A stretch of 64,000 bases of DNA from Herbiconiux flava. Lineage in GTDB: Bacteria > Actinomycetota > Actinomycetes > Actinomycetales > Microbacteriaceae. The position numbers and the translations under genes are program-made. The stretch spans positions 3,038,001-3,102,000 of the forward strand of contig NZ_JACCBM010000001.1 of NCBI RefSeq assembly GCF_013409865.1, given 5' to 3'. The number at the start of each line of letters is the position of its first letter. Positions within the stretch are counted from its first letter, which is position 1. This document shows, piece after piece, positions 57,973 through 64,000 of this stretch. The notes beneath the pieces were generated by a model. The model saw only the letters and a list, made by a program, of their open reading frames with translations, did not search any database and was not told the DNA's origin.

Positions 57973-59625
57973 TCAGAGCAGGCGGCGGAGCGCCTTGCGG
58001 GCGGCATCAGCCGCGTCGAGGGCCTGCCGGGCCTGGTCGAGCGAACGCTGATAGAGCACGCCGTAGGTGAACGAGCCCTCCCCCGCCGCCTCGGCCCGGC
58101 GCGAGGTGAGCAGCACGAACTCGGCGAAGAGCGAGGCGTCGCGGTGCCGGCCGAGGGCGTCCTGCAGGTCTTCGGCCGACTCGCCGACGGTAGCGACCGA
58201 GGAGCCGAGCACGGCCGCGGCGCCGTCGGTCGAGAACTCGGCGGCGTGACGCAGCCGGCGGGCGGCCTTGCGCGAGTCGTGCAGGGCCCCGATCGCCTCG
58301 GCCTCGGCGACCAGCTCGGGGCCGTCGGCGTCGGAGTCGCGGTCGCCGGCGCCGTCGCTCGGCACCGGCAGCGCCTCCCGGATGCGCGCGGCTCTGATGA
58401 GCGCCCGGCGACCGGTGCGCTTCACGGCCTTCTTCGCCTCCTTCTTCGGCGAGGTGGTCGCGGCCCTTCCGACGGCGCCATCCGCGCCGCTCGCGTCCGC
58501 GCCCGCCCCGACGCCGGCGAACTCCTCCAGGTCCTCCAGCAGTCGGAAGTAGGGCCCCTGCCCGAGCACCCGCACGAGGCGCTGGTGCGCCTCCGCGTGC
58601 TCGGCCCGGGTGTCCTCGACCAGCCGGCGCACCGCATCCGGGTCGTCGATGCCGCGCTCCCGGGCGAAGGCGTCCAGCTCGTGGGCGGCCCAGTCCGCCC
58701 GCACCTCGAGGTCGCGCACCTCACCGAGCACCGCGCCGAGCCGGGAGAGCCGGTCGCGGAGCCCCGCCACGACCGCGTCGTCGAACAGTCCCCGATGGAT
58801 GGCGAGCACGTTGCGGAGGCGCCGCACCGTCGTGCGGAAGCGGTGCACAGCGTCCTCGTCGTCGCGCCTGACCGCCGGGTCGAGCTCGACGAGCCGCTGC
58901 ACGAGCTCGGCGACTCCCGCGCGCACCACGTCGGCCGCCGTGGGCTTCGCGGCCGCGGATGAGGACGACTGTGCCGGTTCGTCCGATCCGAGCCCGGTGC
59001 GCCCCAGCGCCTGCGCGAGCTTCGAGACGCTCGGCGAGACGGTGGCTCCGGCCGCGAGCAGGTGCCGCTCGATCTCGTCGAGCAGCGTCGCGCGCCCGGC
59101 GGCGGTGGCGGGCCCGGCGGGGCCGAGTTCGGCCTCCCACTCGTGCCAGACGCGGGCCGTGCCCTGCCGAGCATCCGTCGCCTGCACCGTGTCGTCGGCG
59201 ATCTCGGCCACCAGCCCGCCCTCGGCGTCGCGCAGCTCGGTGACATGACGGATGGTGACGATCCGCGCCAGCGGGGTGAGCCCGTGGTCGCGCACGTGCA
59301 CCCGCACGGTGTCGGCGACCTCGTCCGGCACCTCGGACGGGTCACCCGAGCCGAGCGGCCACTGCAGCTCGGTGCGGCCCTCCGCGGCCGGCAGCTTCAC
59401 GTGCCAGCCCGCGTCGTGCCCGCCCTCCCTCCGCCGCAGGGCGATCCGCGCCCGGGCCAGCGCATGCTCGGCCGTGTCGAAGTAGACCGCCACGAGGGTG
59501 AACGGCTCGAGCGTCGTGACCTCGGCGACGCCGGCCGTCTGCCCGATCCCGTCGAGCGACGGCAGGGCCCGCTCGCCCTCGACGGCGTACTTGCGTTCGA
59601 TCTCTGTCTGACTGGTGTGAGCCAT
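57973..59625 (-). CDS. CYTH and CHAD domain protein
   Basis: A 550-residue protein with a CYTH domain (EIERKYAV near residue 8, then ALARARIALRRREGG and EWEAELG) over about 200 residues and a C-terminal helical CHAD domain (VHRFRTTVRRLRNVLAIHRG, LHDSRKAARRLRHAAEF) with many basic residues and His for polyphosphate binding. CYTH proteins are triphosphatases and CHAD binds inorganic polyphosphate, so polyphosphate metabolism is likely. The ATG at 59625 has GGAG just in front. Confidence 0.9.
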   Translation of the reverse strand: MAHTSQTEIERKYAVEGERALPSLDGIGQTAGVAEVTTLEPFTLVAVYFDTAEHALARARIALRRREGGHDAGWHVKLPAAEGRTELQWPLGSGDPSEVPDEVADTVRVHVRDHGLTPLARIVTIRHVTELRDAEGGLVAEIADDTVQATDARQGTARVWHEWEAELGPAGPATAAGRATLLDEIERHLLAAGATVSPSVSKLAQALGRTGLGSDEPAQSSSSAAAKPTAADVVRAGVAELVQRLVELDPAVRRDDEDAVHRFRTTVRRLRNVLAIHRGLFDDAVVAGLRDRLSRLGAVLGEVRDLEVRADWAAHELDAFARERGIDDPDAVRRLVEDTRAEHAEAHQRLVRVLGQGPYFRLLEDLEEFAGVGAGADASGADGAVGRAATTSPKKEAKKAVKRTGRRALIRAARIREALPVPSDGAGDRDSDADGPELVAEAEAIGALHDSRKAARRLRHAAEFSTDGAAAVLGSSVATVGESAEDLQDALGRHRDASLFAEFVLLTSRRAEAAGEGSFTYGVLYQRSLDQARQALDAADAARKALRRLL

Positions 59626-59692
59626 TGCTCCGGTCTACCCCTTCACGGCGAGTTCCGCTTTCACGGCCGGGAATGCGGAGCACACTGAAGGC

Positions 59693-60583
59693 GTGTCCGT
59701 CCCTGTACTCATTCTGGTCACCCGGCCCCTCGACGACGAGTCCGAGGGGTCGACGGATGCGCGTCCTGCCCCGTTCTCCCAGGCCGATCCCGCCCTCCCC
59801 CACCTCAGCGTGCTCGACCTCGGTGCCACGCGCGGCGACGGGGTGTTCGAGACCGTGATGGTCGCGGAAGGAGCGGCCCCGGCGATCGACGCCCACCTCG
59901 ACCGCTTCGCGGCCTCGGCGAAGCTGCTCGATCTGCCCGAACCGAACCGGGAGGTGTGGCGGGCGGCCTTCGATGCGGCGGTGGCCGCGCATCCGCCCGT
60001 CGAGCTGCTCGCGGTGAAGCTCGTGCTGACCCGCGGCATCGAGGGGCAGGACGCCCCGACGGGCTGGATCCTCGCGCAGCCCGGCCGCGACTTCAGCCGC
60101 GAGCGGGTCGAGGGCGTGCGCGTGGTGACGCTCGACCGCGGCTACCGGCACGACGTCGCCGCCACCTCGCCGTGGCTGCTGCAGGGCGCGAAGACGCTGT
60201 CGTACGCGGTCAACACGGCCGCCATCCGCGAGGCGAAGCGGCGGGGTGCCCACGACGTGATCTTCACCAGCTCCGACGGCTTCGTGCTCGAGGCGCCGAC
60301 CGCGAGCGTGCTGCTGCGGGAGGGCGACCGGTTCACGACCCCGTCGGCGGAGCTCGGCATCCTGCCCGGCACGACGCAGCGCCGGGCCTTCGCTCTGCTC
60401 GAGGAGCTCGGCTACGAGACCGGGTCGGTGCGACTGCGCAGCAGCGAGCTGGGGAGGGCTGACGCGCTGTGGCTGGTGTCGAGCATCCGTCGCGCCGTGC
60501 CGGTGGTCGAGCTCGACGGCGTCGCCAAGGCGGTCGACCGGGAGCTGACAGCGCGGCTGAACGAGTACCTCGGGGAGCACTGA
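59693..60583 (+). CDS. pabC: class IV aminotransferase, aminodeoxychorismate lyase-like
   Basis: A 296-residue PLP enzyme of fold type IV: GATRGDGVFETVMV near residue 44, the Lys of LLQGAKTLSYAVNTAAIREA (near residue 165), and PTASVLLREGDRF, ILPGTTQRRAFALL. It fits aminodeoxychorismate lyase or a branched-chain-like aminotransferase; pabC is the better guess for a stand-alone gene of this size. The GTG at 59693 has TGAAGGC upstream. Confidence 0.8.
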   Translation: MSVPVLILVTRPLDDESEGSTDARPAPFSQADPALPHLSVLDLGATRGDGVFETVMVAEGAAPAIDAHLDRFAASAKLLDLPEPNREVWRAAFDAAVAAHPPVELLAVKLVLTRGIEGQDAPTGWILAQPGRDFSRERVEGVRVVTLDRGYRHDVAATSPWLLQGAKTLSYAVNTAAIREAKRRGAHDVIFTSSDGFVLEAPTASVLLREGDRFTTPSAELGILPGTTQRRAFALLEELGYETGSVRLRSSELGRADALWLVSSIRRAVPVVELDGVAKAVDRELTARLNEYLGEH

Positions 60584-60634
60584 GGCGGGGCTCGGGCCGG
60601 GCCGGAGCAGGTGGTCGCGCCGGCCGTGCTGGCG

Positions 60635-61033
60635 CTATGCCGTCTCGGCGAGGCCCTGCGCGAGGGAGGTGCGCTGCACGTTGTCGCCCACCCAGCGCAC
60701 CAGCGGGATGAGGAGTGCGGCGAGCTCGTCGCCGAGTGGCGTGAGGCTGTAGTCGACGCGGGGCGGCACCGTGCCCGCCGACTGCCGCAGCACGAAGCCG
60801 TCGCTCTCGAGCTGACGGAGCGTCTGGGCGAGCATCTTCTCGCTGATGCCCTCGACATAGCGGTGCAGCTGCCCCCAGCGCATGGGCTCACTGGCGAGGG
60901 CGGCCAGCACGAGCACGCCCCACTTGCTGGTGACGTGATCGAGCACGACCCGGCTGAGGCAGCCGGAGGCGAACGGGTTGCCCGGGATCGACGGGGTGTC
61001 GGAGTGGATCTCGTCCCAGATGCTGTCGGCCAT
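60635..61033 (-). CDS. HxlR (DUF24) family transcriptional regulator, QorR-like
   Basis: The 132-residue winged-helix protein has the family core DHVTSKWGVLVLAALASEPMRWGQLHRYVEGISEKMLAQTLRQLESDGFV. A Cys at residue 25 (ASGCLSRVV) sits where QorR/YodB-type regulators place their redox-sensing Cys. It is divergent from the QorB-like oxidoreductase and likely represses it until oxidised. TAGAGT six bases before the ATG is a leaderless -10. Confidence 0.9.
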   Translation of the reverse strand: MADSIWDEIHSDTPSIPGNPFASGCLSRVVLDHVTSKWGVLVLAALASEPMRWGQLHRYVEGISEKMLAQTLRQLESDGFVLRQSAGTVPPRVDYSLTPLGDELAALLIPLVRWVGDNVQRTSLAQGLAETA

Positions 61034-61039
61034 CTTGCC

Positions 61040-61045
61040 ACTCTA
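61040..61045 (-). promoter_or_regulatory. leaderless -10 of the HxlR gene
   Basis: On the minus strand TAGAGT is followed by six bases and the ATG at 61033. The palindrome at 61050-61063 sits just upstream, over the promoter. Confidence 0.55.
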
Positions 61046-61049
61046 GGGT

Positions 61050-61063
61050 ACTTACCGGTAAGT
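61050..61063. promoter_or_regulatory. perfect palindrome, candidate HxlR operator
   Basis: ACTTACCGGTAAGT is a perfect 14-bp palindrome in the divergent gap between the HxlR and QorB-like genes. Its position, over the HxlR promoter region, fits autorepression. Confidence 0.65.
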
Positions 61064-61149
61064 GGGTACAGCGATCCGGGAAGTATCCTCGGGGGGACGC
61101 AGTTCACCCTCAGGACAACGGCCCCGAGCGGGGCCCCGAAAGGATCATC

Positions 61150-62013
61150 ATGACCATCGTCGTCTCCGGAGCCACCGGCCACCTCGGCCGCCTCACCGTC
61201 GAGCACCTGCTCGCCCGCGGCGTCGCCGCCTCCGACATCGTGGCCGCCGGCCGCACGCCCGAGAAGCTCGCCGCCCTCGCCGAGGCCACCGGTGTGCGCA
61301 CCGCCGTGATCGACTTCACCGACCCCGCGACCCTCGACGCAGCTCTCGCCGGCGCCGAGAAGTTCGTGCTCGTCTCCAGCAGCGAGGTCGGGCAGCGCGC
61401 CGCCCAGCACCAGAACGCCATCGACGCGGCCGCCCGGGCCGGCGTGGCCCAGCTCGTCTACACGAGCGCGCCGAAGGCCACCGACACCACGCTCATCCTG
61501 GCCCCCGAGCACAAGGCGACCGAGGAGGCCATCGCCGCCTCGGGCGTGCCCGCCACGGTGCTCCGCAACGGCTGGTACCACGAGAACTACGACGGCTCCT
61601 ACGCCCAGGCCGTGCAGTCGGGCGTCTACCTCGCGAGCACCGGCGACGGCCGGGTCGCCAGTGCACCGCGCACCGACTACGCGGAGGCGATCGCCGCCGT
61701 GCTCACGGAGGACGGCCACCTCGGCGCCGTCTACGAGCTCTCGGGCGACGTGGCCTGGACGGGCGACGACTTCGCCGCGGCAGCCTCGGCGGCGAGTGGT
61801 CGTTCGGTCGTCTACCGGTCCGTCTCGCCCGAGGAGCACCTCGCGGCACTCAAGGACGCGGGCCTCGACGACGGCACGGCCGGTTTCGTGGTCGCCCTCG
61901 ACGGCAACATCCGCGACGGGCTGCTCGGCGAGACCTCGGGCGACCTCGCGCGCCTCATCGGTCACGCCACCCAGCCCCTCGAGACCTACCTCACGGCCCT
62001 GGCTGCGAAGTAG
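61150..62013 (+). CDS. NmrA/QorB-like NAD(P)H-binding oxidoreductase
   Basis: A 287-residue atypical SDR: VVSGATGHLGRLTVEHLLARG at the N terminus, LVSSSEVGQRAAQHQNAIDAA and LRNGWYHENY, as in QorB NAD(P)H:quinone oxidoreductases. It likely reduces quinones to avoid redox cycling. GAAAGGATCATC precedes the ATG. The divergent HxlR regulator with a redox Cys supports quinone or electrophile stress control. Confidence 0.88.
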   Translation: MTIVVSGATGHLGRLTVEHLLARGVAASDIVAAGRTPEKLAALAEATGVRTAVIDFTDPATLDAALAGAEKFVLVSSSEVGQRAAQHQNAIDAAARAGVAQLVYTSAPKATDTTLILAPEHKATEEAIAASGVPATVLRNGWYHENYDGSYAQAVQSGVYLASTGDGRVASAPRTDYAEAIAAVLTEDGHLGAVYELSGDVAWTGDDFAAAASAASGRSVVYRSVSPEEHLAALKDAGLDDGTAGFVVALDGNIRDGLLGETSGDLARLIGHATQPLETYLTALAAK

Positions 62014-62113
62014 CCCGCCTCACCCTCCCTGCGCCCCGTCGACAAGTGCGATCCGGCCGCCGCAGGGAGGGTGGAACCTCCCCATTTAACGAGCTTTCAT
62101 CAGGCTTTTCTGA

Positions 62114-62125
62114 TAGAATCTCAGC
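62114..62125 (+). promoter_or_regulatory. leaderless -10 of the DUF222/HNH gene
   Basis: TAGAAT lies six bases before the ATG at 62126 with no ribosome site. The 60 bases upstream are lower in GC than most of the window. Confidence 0.5.
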
Positions 62126-63496
62126 ATGGAAATCGACGTCTCGCTCAAGGAGATCGCCAGCGATCTTCAAGGCGTTCTGGGTGCGGCGCGCAGCAGGCTG
62201 GCGGGGCTTTCCGACGAGGCGCTGCTGGAGTTGATGGCCGACTTCGAGGCGGTTGCACGGCTGGCGTCGGCCGGGGGCGTGCTCACCGCTGGCGAGGTCG
62301 CGGTGAGGTCACGCACCGAGCTCGGCGACGAGGGGCTCAGCCGGTCGCAGAACTTCACCAGCCCGGTCGCGCTGGTCGCGAAGGTCACCGGGGCGTCGGC
62401 GCGGGCGTGCAAGGCGCGGCTCGACCTCGGACGCAAACTGCGGGGTGCGATGCTGCTCGGTGGTGGCGAAGGGCCGGCGCCGTTCCGGGTGGTCGCCCGT
62501 GTTCTCGATGAGGGCGTTCTCGGGGTCGAGGCGGCGTCGGCGATCGTGAAGCAGTGTGGGGTGCTCGCCGACCGTGGATGCTCCCCCGAGGTTGTGAGCC
62601 TCGCCGAGGAGACCCTCGTCGACCAGACCATCTCGTGCCGACTCACCGCCGACGAGACCTTCCGGGCCGCCATCCACCTCCGCGAGGTGATCGACCCCGA
62701 CGGTGCCGAACCCCGTGACGAGGTGCTGCAGATGCAGCGGTCACTGACCATCGCGCTGGCCCCGGATGGGATGTACCGGGGGAAGTTCGCGCTCACCCCC
62801 GAGCAGGGCGGGATCTGGCATGCCAGCATCCGAGCGTTGCAGAGCCCGCGCGTGACCGGACCGCGATTCGTCGACGGAGACGAGTACGCGACCGCGGATG
62901 GCCGCACGCAAGCGCAGAAGAACGCCGACACGGTGACCGAACTCATCGCCCGCGCCGCAGGTGCCGACGACATGCCGCGCATCAACGGCGCCATCGCCAC
63001 CGTCAACGTGCACATGACCCTCGACGACCTCGAGAAGGGCCGCGGAGTCGGGTGGATCGACGGCCTCGACCAGCCCATCCCCGCCTCCACCGTCGAACAG
63101 CTGCGGTGCACCTCCCCCACCGCCACCACCCTGTTCGGCGACAAGGGCGAGGTGCTCTACCACGGCAAGACCAAGCGCCTCTTCACCCCAGCGCAGAACC
63201 GGGCACTCGCGGCGAGGGATGGCGGGTGCGTGTGGCCCAGCTGCGACCGACCGCCCTCATACTGCGAGACACATCATGCAAACGAGTGGGTCTCGGACGA
63301 TCATCCGCCCGGCCGCACCGACATCGACAACGGCGTTCTGCTCTGCCACTTCCATCACTCCCACCTGCACAAATCACCGTGGAAGCTGACCATGCAAGGC
63401 GGCATGCCCCATCTCATTCCGCCGAGATGGGTCGACACGGAACAGACACCGATCCCGACCACTCGGCGACGCACCATCCAGCGACCCGCCGCCTAG
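62126..63496 (+). CDS. DUF222/HNH endonuclease signature protein (13E12 type)
   Basis: A 456-residue protein with the DUF222 helical region (about residues 20-270) and a C-terminal HNH motif: GGCVWPSCDRPPSYCETHHANEWVSDDHPPGRTDIDNGVLLCHFHHSHLHKS. Two Cys and the HH pair form the HNH metal/catalytic core. Such proteins are abundant in actinobacteria and related to mycobacterial 13E12 repeat proteins; their role is unclear (possible homing or mobile origin). Slightly lower GC than neighbours; no ends or repeats of a mobile element were found. Confidence 0.9.
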   Translation: MEIDVSLKEIASDLQGVLGAARSRLAGLSDEALLELMADFEAVARLASAGGVLTAGEVAVRSRTELGDEGLSRSQNFTSPVALVAKVTGASARACKARLDLGRKLRGAMLLGGGEGPAPFRVVARVLDEGVLGVEAASAIVKQCGVLADRGCSPEVVSLAEETLVDQTISCRLTADETFRAAIHLREVIDPDGAEPRDEVLQMQRSLTIALAPDGMYRGKFALTPEQGGIWHASIRALQSPRVTGPRFVDGDEYATADGRTQAQKNADTVTELIARAAGADDMPRINGAIATVNVHMTLDDLEKGRGVGWIDGLDQPIPASTVEQLRCTSPTATTLFGDKGEVLYHGKTKRLFTPAQNRALAARDGGCVWPSCDRPPSYCETHHANEWVSDDHPPGRTDIDNGVLLCHFHHSHLHKSPWKLTMQGGMPHLIPPRWVDTEQTPIPTTRRRTIQRPAA

Positions 63497-63587
63497 CCAG
63501 CCACCGCATCCGAGGGCGCGGCAGCACCGACGGCTGCCGCGCGCTCACGCGCTTGCCCGAGATGGGCATGGCCGGGTTGAGAGGACG

Positions 63588-64000
63588 CTACAGAGCGCGC
63601 AGTTTCTCCAGGAGAGGGCCGGCTGCCGTCGCCAAGAACTCGTCCTGACCCTCGTCCCCCACCTGCACCAGGGCGATGTCGGTGAACCCCGCCTCGATGT
63701 ACGGCCGGAAGCTCTCCGCGATCTCGTCGAGGTCGGGCCCGCACGCGATCGAGCCGGCCACGTCGTCAGGTCGCACGAACTGGCTGGCCGCCGCGAAGCC
63801 TGCAGGCGTCGGCAGGTCGGCGTTCACGGCCCAGCCGCCGCCGAACCAGCGGAACTGCTCGTGCGCCTTCTCGATCGCCGCCTCCTTGTCGGTGCCCCAG
63901 CAGATCGGGATCTGCCCGATCGATCGCGACGGCTTGCCGGCGGTCTCGGTCCAGCCCTTCACCAGCTCGGCGTCGGGCTCGACCGCCACGAGGTGATCGC
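63588..64000 (-). CDS. LLM-class F420-dependent oxidoreductase (5' part beyond window)
   Basis: The C-terminal about 137 residues of a TIM-barrel flavin/F420 oxidoreductase: LVAVEPDAELVKGWTETAG, HEQFRWFGGGWAVNADLPTPAGF, SIACGPDLDEIAESFRPYIEAGFTDIALVQVG. This pattern matches the TIGR03557 F420-dependent group. The start lies beyond 64000 and the stop is at 63588. The substrate is not evident. Confidence 0.88.
   Translation of the reverse strand, partial: DHLVAVEPDAELVKGWTETAGKPSRSIGQIPICWGTDKEAAIEKAHEQFRWFGGGWAVNADLPTPAGFAAASQFVRPDDVAGSIACGPDLDEIAESFRPYIEAGFTDIALVQVGDEGQDEFLATAAGPLLEKLRAL

Noticed and set aside
62126-63496. Insertion element carrying an HNH nuclease
   Set aside because: No inverted ends, target duplications or transposase are visible around the gene.

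Overview
The window is about 70% GC chromosomal DNA from a high-GC Gram-positive actinobacterium. Microbacteriaceae is the best guess, for four reasons: two DUF7882-type small proteins (one broken), a DUF222/HNH (13E12-type) protein, the F420-dependent oxidoreductase at the right edge, and very frequent CGGATGC/GCATCCG words. Many genes start with GTG or TTG, neighbours often overlap by ATGA or GTGA, and several genes look leaderless. I see no rRNA, tRNA, CRISPR array, IS element or prophage. No gene-free stretch exceeds 300 bases; the longest gap is about 230 bases, at 48406-48638.

Layout. 1-3247 holds most of a RecB-like nuclease/helicase. 3382-14767 is mixed metabolism: an SDR, a TetR/DHA2 efflux pair, PhzF, a lipoprotein, an epimerase-like protein, an M18 aminopeptidase, two alpha/beta hydrolases and NDH-2. 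14982-22458 holds a GT2, a coupled pair of GAF-ANTAR proteins, a phytoene-dehydrogenase-like/SDR pair and RecQ.

22548-36323 is the most interesting block. It is a sugar cluster with a complete predicted route to ADP-D-glycero-D-manno-heptose (GmhA, GmhB and two HldE-type bifunctional enzymes), three GT9 heptosyltransferase-like proteins, three other glycosyltransferases, an SDR and an aldehyde dehydrogenase. Two runs of genes, 24174-30171 and 32399-36323, are linked throughout by 4-base stop/start overlaps. Gram-positives have no LPS, so the acceptor is unknown. The second run ends in four 17-bp repeats, each encoding a 6-codon micro-ORF chained by ATGA to the next, and these lead into the frame of a DUF2795 gene.

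36690-44818 holds a SigB/SigF-type sigma factor, a DUF7882 protein, a Ser/Thr kinase with an Asn/Gly-repeat tail coupled to an SRPBCC gene, a Zn-finger protein, and a PucR/FAD-oxidoreductase/MFS operon. 44851-53865 holds mostly small or poorly known genes, a frameshifted DUF7882 gene, and a membrane-permease operon next to an ArsC. 54045-64000 holds NhaA with a structured leader, an OatA-like acyltransferase, CYTH-CHAD, a PabC-like enzyme, an HxlR/QorB-type divergent pair around a perfect palindrome, a DUF222/HNH protein, and a partial F420-dependent oxidoreductase.

A recurring small-scale theme is short direct duplications that cover gene stop codons (near 6517, 10669, 11467, 18178, 36320, 36603, 41072 and 48121), together with a 17-bp duplication inside a gene at 46346. 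All functions are inferred by reading the sequence; no search was run.
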